Shown: positions 35,814-45,681, counted from the stretch's first letter. The stretch: 64,000 nt of DNA from CAYVBJ01 sp964449075 (GCA_964449075.1 CAYVBJ010000005.1:86386-150385); one strand, 5' to 3'. Notes: generated by a model from the letters alone, not told the origin. Made by a program: numbers and translations.

Positions 35814-38800
35814 TTATTTATTGCCAGGGCTTGTAATCCTGATATTGTCATCCGTAAGAGAAACCGTAATTCTTTTAACAGCCCCGGTTCGCTTAAATAT
35901 TTGACCCGACGTCTCTTCATCCAGACAGAGTGAATCATCTATTTCAGAAGTGCCATCACTGAAATCGATAGTCAGGCCACTCTTATCTGTTATTTTATAA
36001 ACAACCGGTACCTGGCAAACGGTGAAACCTATTGCCCTCTCCGGCATCTCCTGCTTTTGATCGTCATGTTCAACAGTAATGATTTCAAAAGTTTGAGGTT
36101 CCCGGCAGAAATGCTCTTTTTTGAGCAAAAATGGATTAAAACTTATTTTAGCGTCATCTACAAACACACCAAGCTGACCAAACCTGGCCAGGATATCTTC
36201 CTTCACCTGGCCGGTCATGCCCGGCTGCTGAGCCCCCCGATGTTGCGGGGTATGCGAATAAGCATCAGTTGGGAAAGCACCGTATAGCATCGGTGATTTA
36301 TGAACGCCTATTCCTTCTTCTATTTTATCGAAATGAAACGCAAGACGATTAAATGTGTTTTCGTCTGTTTTTTCCATTTCAGCCTTTTCGCAGACTTCTA
36401 AAACTGCTACATGCAATTTTGAAACCATGTGCCAGTAAATTGAGCCTAAACCCTCGTAGGCAAAGAAGGTGCCCGATCTTCCTGTAAATGCTTTGTGATT
36501 AAACACGTCTTCAAAAATCTGAAGGATGAGTTCTCTCTCTTCTTCTGCTAAAGATGCATATTCACTGTTCTTCAGTTCATCTAAAGCAGCCTTCAGGTCC
36601 CTGTTATTTTTGAAATTTCCATTGAAATGATAATTTCCATTCACATCTTTTTTTACGATGCCCTGATGTCCATCCGCAGCCAATTTCTTAAGCAACCGGG
36701 ATGATTGAAGCAGCTCTTCCGGAATAATATTCTTTTCGAGAAATCCGGGGAGGGATCTGTTTGGGTAGAGTATATAACTTTGTTGATCCTGACGATAGAG
36801 AGAACTGTTTCTGAGAGCATCCAATAATTTAACCGACTCAGTAACATCCAGGTAATTTGAGCTAAGCGCCGCTACCTGTCCTTCTAACATCTCATCCAGA
36901 TACGATACGGAATACCCATTATCGTTTAAACTGATGAGGTTATAAGAGTGATAAAGGTTATCTTCTCTTCGGTTTGCCCGGATGGTGTGCTCTGCAAACT
37001 GAAGGCTTGTATCAATGAATTCAGATATTTCTAAAAGCCCGATGGATTGCTTTTTCCCACTGAAACCGTTTTTGTAGATATTATTTCTGTATGTGCTGCC
37101 CGCTCTTCCAAGTCCATCAGTAATTGTTTTCCTGGTTTGGTCATCAATTGTTGTTTTCAGCGTATCTGAATTAGCCGTTAATACACTACTGATGTCGTTA
37201 AATAAATTCTTCACCTCTTCTGAAACAGGTACCTGTTTTGTATTACTCTCTTTTATGACAGGCTCAAAGAATTTTAAGAACCTCCTGAGGTAACACAAAG
37301 TGACTACTGAAATCCCGTTACCTACAAGTGCGTTGTTGGCATCATTCCACTCAGGACGTTGCGTATTCATCCAGATACCGCCTTCAGGTATGAAGTTGGT
37401 GATTTTAGCCAATGTAGTTACAAGTATTTTTTCCAGGAAACTGACACGGTGAATTTCTCCCCCTTTATTATTTAAAAGGGCACCGTCAGCACCCAAATTC
37501 TGTACTTTTTTGCGAATCTCTTTATCCAGTTGCTCGTCGAACTTTATGGTGTTCTTAGGATCCTTTAAAATCTGTTCATAAGGTGCAATTCGGTAAGGAA
37601 TGTTGGCATAAACAAAAACGGGTTCTGTTAAAAGCTCGTCGAATGCGGAAGGATTGTGACTGGAATAGAGTTCCAGAAATTTTAACAAGTAGATAATCTG
37701 ATGATCTCCCCAATAGCCGATGTAGGACCATGGATCGTCGGGATCTATTGTTTCCCAGTCAAATCCGTCTTTGGTGACCCTGTAAGGATTGTATCCATCA
37801 GAAGTGGAAGCATTTAAAAACTTATAGATCATTCCTTCAATAAATCCGGGATACGATTTTGCAAGTGCTTCCCAATTTTGAAAAATATCCCTCCAGTTTC
37901 CCTCGTAGTCCAGTATTGGTGTGCCATCTGTTTCATCTTTTGTATTGATGGAAAACTTATTCCAGGGCCGGCTCGGATCGCCATGCCGCCGGCTAAATTT
38001 GATAGGCAGATATTCCCTGCTTATCCGGATAAGATCAGGGTCCTCACAACTCGATAAGAGCCCGTTTAACTCGAATCGATCGAACTCTTCTTGCAGGCCG
38101 GTAATAAAAGATCCACTTTGTTTATAAACTTCTTTATTGGCGTTACGGAGGTATTTAATAAAGTCTTTTTTACCAATTTGATAGTTGTAATTAAAAATTC
38201 CTCCTCTCATGATGTTGAAGAGCACATTCGAAAAATGGCGGGAATCCTGAAGTTCATCGGATGATTGCTGCAAACCATCAGCTCCGGCAACAAGCTTTAT
38301 GAGATTTTGAGTACCGCGGTTTATGTCTTTTTTGACGAGAACTGATAGCTCAGACCTGTTGGCCAGCTCCTCATTTAATTGAATAACATCCGGCTGATCA
38401 AGGTTAACATTTGCTACAATCGACCACTCTTTTGTTGAATTGGCAGGCAATTCAATTGAAGAATGAATAAAGTACGCGCCTCTTTCGCCTTTAACATCCT
38501 CTTCCTGTTGAATGTTTTCACCTTTTCTGAAGCGATCTAATTGTAAAGAGGAGAGAAGGTACGAAGGGTTATCTAATCCAAATGACCATGCAACATTTGC
38601 TTTTAAAGCCTCGCTGGGTTCTGCTTTATCCACAATGATGGCACTTAAAGCATATATACCCAGGCCGGTTTGTTTTATAAGTTCACTTCTTTTATAGGCA
38701 TCAACCAGGTTGCTCGATCGCATCTGCAGATCAATGTTTACACCATATGGCAATATATTTTGAATACCATCAAGAACTGTTATTTCTTGTTTATTATCAG

Positions 38801-39248
38801 TTGAATTGATTACGGTGGATTTTTTTACAAACCCATACAAATTGCTTGAATTCCACTCATATCGAAAGGTAAGCCCAAGGTCATGATTTATCTCTTCAAG
38901 CATTACCTTATTACCATACTTGTTTTTATAGATATTCCGGTTCACCTTAAAGAAGCCCTGGTGCCTTTCTGAAAAAGGTTCCCATATTTGCAAAGAGTTA
39001 CCTGTTTTGACCTGGAAAATTGTTTTACTGCCTGTTGTATCTGCTAAATCCTCCAGCTTATCATCAGTGTAATACGGAAATAATGCGAACTCAGAATTTT
39101 TTCTGCCGGCGGTTATACCTCCGTTGCTTGAAATAAACATCCAATGATTGGAATCACTGACCATACTAATCAGAAACGGCCGTAGGGAATCATGGTTATC
39201 TATTTTGAACCATGTTTCATTCTCAAATTTTGTAGTGTGAAGTGCCAA
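35814..39248 (-). CDS. Large GH94/GH149-like beta-glucan phosphorylase
   Basis: This 1144-aa cytoplasmic protein has the architecture of inverting disaccharide/oligosaccharide phosphorylases. An N-terminal beta-sandwich (GGITAGRKNSEFALFPYYTDD) is followed by an (alpha/alpha)6 barrel. The predicted general acid is Asp636 in RPEWNDANNALVGNG, like the WND of GH94. Near the C-terminus HTPQHRGAQQPGMTGQV resembles the phosphate site. By size and neighbours (GH17, GH30, MFS) it fits GH149, the beta-1,3-glucan phosphorylases; GH161 is the alternative. It would release glucose-1-phosphate from imported oligomers. No signal peptide is visible. Confidence 0.78.
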   Translation of the reverse strand: MALHTTKFENETWFKIDNHDSLRPFLISMVSDSNHWMFISSNGGITAGRKNSEFALFPYYTDDKLEDLADTTGSKTIFQVKTGNSLQIWEPFSERHQGFFKVNRNIYKNKYGNKVMLEEINHDLGLTFRYEWNSSNLYGFVKKSTVINSTDNKQEITVLDGIQNILPYGVNIDLQMRSSNLVDAYKRSELIKQTGLGIYALSAIIVDKAEPSEALKANVAWSFGLDNPSYLLSSLQLDRFRKGENIQQEEDVKGERGAYFIHSSIELPANSTKEWSIVANVNLDQPDVIQLNEELANRSELSVLVKKDINRGTQNLIKLVAGADGLQQSSDELQDSRHFSNVLFNIMRGGIFNYNYQIGKKDFIKYLRNANKEVYKQSGSFITGLQEEFDRFELNGLLSSCEDPDLIRISREYLPIKFSRRHGDPSRPWNKFSINTKDETDGTPILDYEGNWRDIFQNWEALAKSYPGFIEGMIYKFLNASTSDGYNPYRVTKDGFDWETIDPDDPWSYIGYWGDHQIIYLLKFLELYSSHNPSAFDELLTEPVFVYANIPYRIAPYEQILKDPKNTIKFDEQLDKEIRKKVQNLGADGALLNNKGGEIHRVSFLEKILVTTLAKITNFIPEGGIWMNTQRPEWNDANNALVGNGISVVTLCYLRRFLKFFEPVIKESNTKQVPVSEEVKNLFNDISSVLTANSDTLKTTIDDQTRKTITDGLGRAGSTYRNNIYKNGFSGKKQSIGLLEISEFIDTSLQFAEHTIRANRREDNLYHSYNLISLNDNGYSVSYLDEMLEGQVAALSSNYLDVTESVKLLDALRNSSLYRQDQQSYILYPNRSLPGFLEKNIIPEELLQSSRLLKKLAADGHQGIVKKDVNGNYHFNGNFKNNRDLKAALDELKNSEYASLAEEERELILQIFEDVFNHKAFTGRSGTFFAYEGLGSIYWHMVSKLHVAVLEVCEKAEMEKTDENTFNRLAFHFDKIEEGIGVHKSPMLYGAFPTDAYSHTPQHRGAQQPGMTGQVKEDILARFGQLGVFVDDAKISFNPFLLKKEHFCREPQTFEIITVEHDDQKQEMPERAIGFTVCQVPVVYKITDKSGLTIDFSDGTSEIDDSLCLDEETSGQIFKRTGAVKRITVSLTDDNIRITSPGNK

Positions 39249-39270
39249 ATTATTATTGTCGTTTTATCAG

Positions 39271-40548
39271 TTAGAAATTCTTATTTAGTATGTTGCTAAA
39301 ATGCTGGTTTAATAAATCTGAGCTGGCTCCCGGAGCGTATGGATTATATTTGTGTATTTCTTTTAACGCATAGTAAGCAGCTCTTGGATATAATTCATAA
39401 TGGCCGCTGCTTTTCGTCGGACCTTTTGCGGTAATCCCAAACCACTCTTCATTCATATTATTTTCGCCCTCAGCAAAATCAAACTGGTAACCGCCATTCG
39501 ACCATGATGCTTCAGTGTTATGAATATCCAGCTCTGCAGTTTGGCCGGTTTTCCACCATCCGTCACTGAATTGAAAAGTGAATCCGCCTATGGAATTACC
39601 TGCTTTGCCCATTCCGGCTGCGTTTTCATAGATTTCACGCCAGTTACTTTTCAGATAATTTGCCTGGGCTAACTGATCTTCCTGGTTGGTTCTGGCATTA
39701 AAAGCATCCGATCCGAACTCAGTAAGCATCAGTGGCTTTCCATACTCACTCTTTACCCTGTCAAACATGTCGGTGAATGACATTCCCCGGTAGGTATTGG
39801 TTCCGAATATATCAATATCCGGCAATTCTTCAACGATTATATCCAGAAAGAGCAGATCACCATTTGCGTAGGCTATGGGAATACTTTCATCCACAGATTT
39901 CATTGTAAGAGCTCCCTCATTAATTAATTTATACATATGGCGGGCCCTTATGGTAGATTTCCGGTCTTCTATCGGGATGTCTTCAGTTTCAGCACCGTCC
40001 CAAAAAAGCCCGTAATTATTTTCGTTGCCGAGCAAATAGATCAAAAGGCCTCTTGTACCTTTGTAATCCTCAGCTAACTGTCGGACTTCACTCAGCAAAA
40101 GCGCCCTGACCCGTTCATCAGAATACTCAGTGTTTTGCATCCATGATCCGTCTACGGTTACTCCAAAGCGGCCAAAAGCATGATTGAGCATGGTATAAAT
40201 ACCATAGTTATCATATATATATTCAATCCACTGTTTTGGTATTCCAGTGTATACACGAATTGCATTGACACCCATATTCTGCAGCAACATCATTTCGTCA
40301 TCTAGTGCTTCTTTGATGAATTGAGGTGATTCATTCCATAAACTGTAATTATAATTGGTTCCCCTTGGAAAATAGTCCCAGTTCATTCCATTTATCATAA
40401 TGGGTTTGCCATTCATAACAAGTAACAACCCTTCTTCACTTTGAACTATTTCCACACTGTCAGTTTGTGCTATTGCAGAAGAGAAGAGACCTGAAAAGCA
40501 GAGAGTTAAAATCCAAAAAAATAAGGGAGTTATCTTTCTCAGATACAT
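39271..40548 (-). CDS. GH2-like TIM-barrel glycosidase, secreted
   Basis: This clan GH-A barrel of 425 aa has an N-terminal signal peptide (TPLFFWILTLCFSGLFSSAIAQ). Predicted acid/base is Glu176 (YLLGNENNYG) and nucleophile Glu277 (MLTEFGSDAF). The start PIMINGMNWDYFPRG is typical of GH2 TIM-barrel proteins, but the sandwich domains of true beta-galactosidases are absent. It is first in the beta-glucan operon, opposite the LacI regulator. The exact family (GH2 or a relative) is not certain. Confidence 0.8.
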   Translation of the reverse strand: MYLRKITPLFFWILTLCFSGLFSSAIAQTDSVEIVQSEEGLLLVMNGKPIMINGMNWDYFPRGTNYNYSLWNESPQFIKEALDDEMMLLQNMGVNAIRVYTGIPKQWIEYIYDNYGIYTMLNHAFGRFGVTVDGSWMQNTEYSDERVRALLLSEVRQLAEDYKGTRGLLIYLLGNENNYGLFWDGAETEDIPIEDRKSTIRARHMYKLINEGALTMKSVDESIPIAYANGDLLFLDIIVEELPDIDIFGTNTYRGMSFTDMFDRVKSEYGKPLMLTEFGSDAFNARTNQEDQLAQANYLKSNWREIYENAAGMGKAGNSIGGFTFQFSDGWWKTGQTAELDIHNTEASWSNGGYQFDFAEGENNMNEEWFGITAKGPTKSSGHYELYPRAAYYALKEIHKYNPYAPGASSDLLNQHFSNILNKNF

Positions 40549-40615
40549 TGAATTTAGCGTATATATTGTATAAGCACCAGAAGCACTTTTTTCAATTTCA
40601 ATGTACCTGTATGGG

Positions 40616-40665
40616 AATTTACATGCAAATTAATAGAAAATTTTGCATAAATTTGCATGTAAATT
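40616..40665. promoter_or_regulatory. Perfect 15-bp inverted repeat, candidate LacI operator
   Basis: AATTTACATGCAAAT (40616-40630) and ATTTGCATGTAAATT (40651-40665) are a perfect inverted pair with a 20-bp spacer that holds another TTTTGCAT. It lies in the 387-bp divergent gap between the GH2-like gene and the LacI-family gene, 68 bp from the former's start. The remaining sequence of the gap is AT-rich with no ORF I would call. Confidence 0.5.
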
Positions 40666-40935
40666 AATTATTGTAAATTGAAGTTCCTTACATTGGCTTT
40701 TAATTAAATAGAAAAGTTGTTCTATTTGTAAATTTGTTGATTTATTTCAGATCCTGCTTATAATTTCTATTATGACAAAGAGATATATAACAGAATAAAG
40801 CCAAGAGGTTTTAAACAGAGGGATCTGTAAAGTAAAGAGGGAATATTTTTCAAAATTGAATATCTTGTATATTGCAGGGATAGGAAAATAGATAAAAAAA
40901 TCCAAATACACTTAACTGACAGGCACAGTACAACT

Positions 40936-41991
40936 ATGAAAAAGTTACAGAAGGTTACTCTTGAGGATATCGCAGCAGAAACGGGATTCTCAGTATCTAC
41001 TGTTTCAAGAGCAATTTCCAATAGCGGAAAAATCAGTTCTGAAACAATAAAAATAGTTTATGAAAGTGCTCAGCGTTTAAACTATCCTCTTAAAAATTTG
41101 AATACGCCTATTGAATTACGAAAAAATATTTTTATCGTATTACTGACAAGATTCCATGTGGGGGAGTTTTACTCGTCCTTTTATCACGGTTTCGATATGG
41201 CCACAAAGGGAACAAATACGAATATTGCCTTACTCAGTATTTCGAATACCGGTGTTGATGAAGTTGATATGATCAATGAACTGTACAAGTCAAGTTTTGA
41301 TGCAGCCATTCTTTTTCTGCCGGATTTAGACCAGGATGATTACAGGAAAATTATCGATGGTACAGATCCCGAATTTCCTGTCATTTCAGTAGCTTCAATT
41401 GCTAACCCGGTAATGGAAACCATAACGTTTGATACATACAGGGGTGGTTATATGGTAGCCCAGCATTTTTTAGAGATGGGGTATAAGAAAATGGGAATAG
41501 TATTGGGTCCGCAGGACAAATCAGATGCTATGCTCAGAAAGAACGGGTTTATCGATTTTATCAGCCGTAAAGAGGATCTGGATCTTGTATGGCACTATGA
41601 GGGTGATTATGAAAATCATTCCGGTACCGAGGCGTATAACAGTTACAAAATGATGAAGGATAAACCGGATGCAATTTTTTGCAGCAATGATTCTATGGCA
41701 GTCGGGTTTATACAGAGTGCAATAAGTGATGGTGTCAAAATACCCGGGGACCTTGCTGTAGCAGGCTACGATGATCTGCCAATTTGCAGTTATCACTCAC
41801 CTTCAATTACCTCTGTACATACATCTTTTGAGATGCTTGGCAAAAAAGCGGTGGATTACCTTACAGACAGCTTGAACAGCAGAACTAAAGTTGAGCATAA
41901 TGGCCACGTAAGCATGCTGCCTGTATCCCTGAATGTGAGAGAGAGTTCATTAAAGGATGATAAACACCCTGAACCTCTGCCGGTTAATTAG
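40936..41991 (+). CDS. LacI-family transcriptional regulator
   Basis: This DNA-binding repressor or activator has 351 aa: an N-terminal HTH (VTLEDIAAETGFSVSTVSRAIS, hinge LNYPLKNLNT) and a periplasmic-binding-like ligand domain (DAIFCSNDSMAVGFIQ, LAVAGYDDLPICSY, PSITSVH). It is divergent from the beta-glucan operon and is its obvious regulator, presumably responding to a glucan-derived oligosaccharide. Confidence 0.93.
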   Translation: MKKLQKVTLEDIAAETGFSVSTVSRAISNSGKISSETIKIVYESAQRLNYPLKNLNTPIELRKNIFIVLLTRFHVGEFYSSFYHGFDMATKGTNTNIALLSISNTGVDEVDMINELYKSSFDAAILFLPDLDQDDYRKIIDGTDPEFPVISVASIANPVMETITFDTYRGGYMVAQHFLEMGYKKMGIVLGPQDKSDAMLRKNGFIDFISRKEDLDLVWHYEGDYENHSGTEAYNSYKMMKDKPDAIFCSNDSMAVGFIQSAISDGVKIPGDLAVAGYDDLPICSYHSPSITSVHTSFEMLGKKAVDYLTDSLNSRTKVEHNGHVSMLPVSLNVRESSLKDDKHPEPLPVN

Positions 41992-42117
41992 GCGGCTATT
42001 TATGATCTGACTGCAGAACCAACCCTATTTATTTGTGAACTGGTTTGAGCGTCAGTTCCGACGAGGAAGAATGGAGTCAAAAAGTGATCCGGCATCCGGG
42101 CGAAGTGGCTTGATCAG

Positions 42118-42426
42118 GTAGATAAAATTAAACTTTTACTCGATGAAGATATTCACGCGACATTAAGTTCTATTCTTAAGAAAAGAGGGTTTGAAGTTGT
42201 TCATACTCAGGAAGTGAAGGGGAAAGGAAGATCTGATAAGGAACAACTTTTATATGACAGTCAACAGCAGCGTTGCTTAATGAGTTTTAATGTGAGAGAT
42301 TTTGTTCTGCTCCGTAATAAGTATGTAAAATTTTCAAGTATTACTGTAAGGAACTGCCGGTTTTTTGTTCATACAGGTGAAATATTTAAAACTGAAATAA
42401 GCTCCCCAAATAGTGGGGAGCTTTAA
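42118..42426 (+). pseudogene. Degenerate DUF5615 (PIN-like) gene
   Basis: The frame reads IKLLLDEDIHATLSSILKK, then VVHTQEVKGKGRSDKEQ and SFNVRDFVLL, the DUF5615/Mut7-C-type PIN-like core. No ATG, GTG or TTG precedes the core in frame (an upstream TGA is at 42085). After NKYVK the usual C-terminal strand is replaced by unrelated residues, so both ends look damaged. No DUF433 partner is next to it. Relatives usually form a toxin-like pair with DUF433. Confidence 0.7.
42399..42423 (+). promoter_or_regulatory. Perfect 9-bp stem just upstream of the propeller lipoprotein gene
   Basis: AAGCTCCCC (42399-42407) pairs with GGGGAGCTT (42415-42423) around AAATAGT, ending 15 bp before the ATG at 42439. 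There is no T-tract beyond TTTAAATAA. It might end transcription from the damaged gene upstream or influence initiation of the next gene. Confidence 0.5.
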
Positions 42427-42438
42427 ATAAGTACACAT

Positions 42439-43674
42439 ATGCAATTTATATCAGTTCTTTTAGTCATCATTTTATTCACATCCTGTACTCAAACAAAAGA
42501 AGAATTATATATACCTGATGATCTTGAGACGATTCAAATAAATGTAGAAGAGGCCGGTATTTTAAATATGTCAGACTTTATTTTCGATATCGAATATATA
42601 CCCTTAGAAAGTCCTGATGGCAGACCAATAGGCAGGATTCGGAAATTTCTGATTAATGATTCTTACCTGGGTTTTTATGATGAGGCAAGAAAGAGTGTGT
42701 GGGGCTATACAAAAGATGGCGAATATGTTAACGAAGTCATCATACCTGAAGGAAAAGGTCCAGGTGAACTGGAAAATTTTGAGGATGTAATCTTAACAGA
42801 GCAGGGAGAGATACATGCTTTAGGATCGTTTAAAATTGTGGTCTATGACATAAGAGGTAACTTTATTGATGAAACTTCATTCGACTTTTTGATTTATAAT
42901 TTTGAGTATATCAGTTCCACGGAAGAATATGTAGGATCTACTGAAAATGAAACGATGTATGGGTTTTTACAAAATGAGCATGCAGGCCATAATCTATTCT
43001 ATTTTAATAAAGAAGGAAGTATCACCAAAAGTTCACTCCCAATTCTGAATGGCAGGGAAGAAATGGGGTTTAAAGTACCAAACAGATTTCCTGTATTACG
43101 AGATCAAAAGATGTTTTTCCCATACTTGGTTGATGTGATTTATAAAGTAACAGATTCAACAGTTATTCCCCGATATCATTTAGATTATGGAATCAATTCG
43201 ATTCCTGAGTTTGTTTTCGATCGCAGAAAAAATTACAGCCCAGTTACTGAAGGAAGAATCGAATTTTTTGAAGAAGAACTTGTGTCAAATGGTTATATAA
43301 GTTTTTTGGAATTTTTTCTTGAAACCGATCTGTTTATTCATTTGCAAATTTCAACAGGGGAAAATCGTTTTACGGTAATATATAATAAACAAACGGAGGA
43401 AACGAAGGTTGGGAGTGGCCGTTTAAAAAATGATATAGATTATAATTACGTGCCATTTTTTTTCGAAAGCCATGATAACGCATTATATACGATTATTGAA
43501 GCCAATGATTTATTACGCCACTTAAATGAAATATATGAAAACGAGCCGGAGAAGTATGCTGATCCAAGGATGGAAAGACTTCGGGAACTGGGCTACTCTT
43601 TAAATGATAATAGTAATCCAATTCTGCAAATTGCCAGTTTTAAGACTGAGGGATTAAGTGATAAAGTGAATTAA
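42439..43674 (+). CDS. 6-bladed beta-propeller lipoprotein
   Basis: This 411-aa protein has a lipoprotein signal ending LFTSC (Cys 16). The body has the repeated blade motifs of the Bacteroidota 6-bladed beta-propeller family (IEYIPLES, GFYDEARKSVWGYTKDGEYVNEV, GKGPGELENFEDV). These proteins are usually outer-membrane or periplasmic and of unknown function. It faces the convergent metZ gene. It sits just beyond the beta-glucan locus, but a link to it is not shown. Confidence 0.85.
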   Translation: MQFISVLLVIILFTSCTQTKEELYIPDDLETIQINVEEAGILNMSDFIFDIEYIPLESPDGRPIGRIRKFLINDSYLGFYDEARKSVWGYTKDGEYVNEVIIPEGKGPGELENFEDVILTEQGEIHALGSFKIVVYDIRGNFIDETSFDFLIYNFEYISSTEEYVGSTENETMYGFLQNEHAGHNLFYFNKEGSITKSSLPILNGREEMGFKVPNRFPVLRDQKMFFPYLVDVIYKVTDSTVIPRYHLDYGINSIPEFVFDRRKNYSPVTEGRIEFFEEELVSNGYISFLEFFLETDLFIHLQISTGENRFTVIYNKQTEETKVGSGRLKNDIDYNYVPFFFESHDNALYTIIEANDLLRHLNEIYENEPEKYADPRMERLRELGYSLNDNSNPILQIASFKTEGLSDKVN

Positions 43675-43694
43675 AGTGTTTATCGAATAATTTT

Positions 43695-44861
43695 TTACGA
43701 AATCGCCCCCTCCACATCTTCAATAATATCCTCAAACGCTTCCAGTCCCACGGCAATGCGTACCATTCCCGGTTTGATGCCCACCTTGGCCCGATCTTCA
43801 TCGGTGAGTTTGGAGTGTGTGGTGGATGCCGGGTGCGTGGCAATGGTTCTCGTATCACCCAGGTTGGCTGACCGTGAGATCATGTTCAGTTTGTCAAGGA
43901 AGTTTTTGGCCTTTTCATAACCGCCCTTGATTTCAAAACTGACTACACCGCCGCCGTGCTTCATCTGTTTTTTGGCCAGTTCGTACTGCGGGTGACTTTC
44001 AAGATGTGGGTATTTTACCCATTCCACCTGCGGATGGTCCTGCAGCCACCGGGCCAGCGCTTCGGCATTATCGCAGTGACGTTCCATGCGAACCGGCAGA
44101 GTTTCCAGGCTTTTGGAGAAGAGCCATGCATTGAAAGGGGAGAGCGCAGGACCGGTATGCCTCGCAAAGAATTTGATCTCCTCGATGTACTCGTTTTTAC
44201 CGACAATGATGCCGCCAATGGCACGGCCCTGTCCGTCGATAAACTTGGTAGCCGAGTGTACAACGATATCCGCTCCGTACAACATCGGCTGCTGCAGGTA
44301 GGGTGTGGCAAAGCAGTTGTCCACGTTTATAATGAGATTGTGTTTTTTTGCAAAATGTCCGGCAGCTTCCAGGTCAATCAAATCGAGTCCGGGGTTGGAG
44401 GGTGTTTCCAGGAAAAGCATCTTGCTGTTTGGCCGGACAGCTTCATCCCAGGTATCCGGCTGATTGACATCAATAAATGTATGCGTTATATCCCAGCGGG
44501 GAAGAATTTTTTCGAGCACCTGTATCGTTGACCCAAAGAGCGATCGGCTGGCAACAATATGATCTCCGCTATTAAGCAGTGCAGCAATGCTCGTAAAGAC
44601 GGCTGACATCCCCGAAGCTGTGGTTACCCCGGATTCGGCATTTTCCAGGAGGCACATTTTCCGGATGAATTCGTCCGTATTCGGGTTTGAGTAACGGCTG
44701 TACACATTGCCTTCAATTTCGTTGGCAAACAGGGCTCTTGCCTGTTCCGCCGATTCGAATACATAGCTGGAGGTCATGTAAAGCGGTACCGAGTGTTCAC
44801 GTTCGGCTCCGCGGTTAACCTGGGTACGGATGGCGTCGGTTTCGAATCTGTTTTTTGGCAT
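43695..44861 (-). CDS. metZ: O-succinylhomoserine sulfhydrylase (MetZ-type PLP enzyme)
   Basis: This PLP-dependent trans-sulfuration family enzyme has 388 aa. It probably combines O-succinyl- (or O-acetyl-) homoserine with sulfide to give homocysteine. Signature residues are TSSYVFESAEQARALF, SRYSNPNTD, ASGMSAVF, the PLP lysine in HSATKFIDGQGRAIGG and ANLGDTRTIATHPASTTH. The QGRAIGG stretch favours MetZ over cystathionine gamma-synthase. It would use sulfide from the sulfate assimilation genes in this window. No SAM riboswitch could be recognised upstream. Confidence 0.87.
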   Translation of the reverse strand: MPKNRFETDAIRTQVNRGAEREHSVPLYMTSSYVFESAEQARALFANEIEGNVYSRYSNPNTDEFIRKMCLLENAESGVTTASGMSAVFTSIAALLNSGDHIVASRSLFGSTIQVLEKILPRWDITHTFIDVNQPDTWDEAVRPNSKMLFLETPSNPGLDLIDLEAAGHFAKKHNLIINVDNCFATPYLQQPMLYGADIVVHSATKFIDGQGRAIGGIIVGKNEYIEEIKFFARHTGPALSPFNAWLFSKSLETLPVRMERHCDNAEALARWLQDHPQVEWVKYPHLESHPQYELAKKQMKHGGGVVSFEIKGGYEKAKNFLDKLNMISRSANLGDTRTIATHPASTTHSKLTDEDRAKVGIKPGMVRIAVGLEAFEDIIEDVEGAIS

Positions 44862-44966
44862 GGGAATGGAGTCTGGGATCAGGAGTTCGGTTTAAAAAAT
44901 TTGCGTGTGTGTAGAACTGTAGAATTGTAAATAAAAATTTCATCATAACTAAACATGGCTGCTACC

Positions 44967-45008
44967 GGGTTTCACGCAAAGAACGCAATGACGAGGCAAA
45001 GATCGTAG
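44967..45008. repeat. Short relative of the 1.7-kb tandem repeat
   Basis: GGGTTTCACGCAAAGAACGC followed by AATGACGAGGCAAAGATCG resembles the opening of the tandem units at 1662 and 1816. It lies in the gap between metZ and the osmC-like gene. Confidence 0.5.
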
Positions 45009-45134
45009 AGTTTATTTGTTCCATTGCGTAAAAAAAATCATATAAACAGCTGTAGCTTATTCATAAATCTAAAAAATTTACGCTTCAATGTTGAAACTAT
45101 TTGATGCAAACTTTCAACTTATATCTTTTAACAT

Positions 45135-45557
45135 TCAACCAAAAGTTTTAACTTCATAACTATACGTAATCTCTGCCTGCGGCTGCAAGGCTTTTGAGAC
45201 GGAGCAGTATTTGTTGACCGAGAGCGAGATGGCTTTTTCCACCTTCGATTCTTCCAGGTTGCCGGAGAGGATGAAATGGAGATTGATCTTGTCAAATTCG
45301 GAGTAGGTGCTTTTTTGCACGCGGTTTCCGTCCACTTCTACTTTCAGAGTTTCCAGGTCCTGTTTCTGTTTTTTCAGGATGGAGATTACGTCGATGGCTG
45401 AACAACCTCCGGCGGCGGCAAGCAGCATCTGCATGGGACGAAACCCGGCGTAATTTCCTTCGGCGTCGGGGGAGCCGTCCATTTCGAGGGTGTTGCCGGT
45501 CTCATTCTCGGCGCGCATGTGAGAATCGTCGTTAATTCGTTCTATTTTTATTTTCAT
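45135..45557 (-). CDS. OsmC-family protein
   Basis: This OsmC/Ohr-fold protein has about 140 aa from the ATG at 45557; an upstream in-frame start at 45593 adds 12 unlikely residues. The conserved redox cysteines are both present: AAAGGCSAIDVISIL and NKYCSVSKAL. Members reduce organic hydroperoxides or have unknown thiol chemistry. It is a single gene. Confidence 0.85.
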   Translation of the reverse strand: MKIKIERINDDSHMRAENETGNTLEMDGSPDAEGNYAGFRPMQMLLAAAGGCSAIDVISILKKQKQDLETLKVEVDGNRVQKSTYSEFDKINLHFILSGNLEESKVEKAISLSVNKYCSVSKALQPQAEITYSYEVKTFG

Positions 45558-45681
45558 GTGTGGGTTGTTAAATTTTTTCTTTGAAAATACCACCAGAAAG
45601 CGGGTTTGACAAGGGGATGATTTTCTGTACCGCCCACTTTTACTGAGTATTTATCTAAGACCAAATTCTTCGGGCTCTTTT

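Noticed and set aside
44862..45134. SAM riboswitch upstream of metZ
   Set aside because: No conserved SAM-I or SAM-II core could be found; only a short repeat is present.
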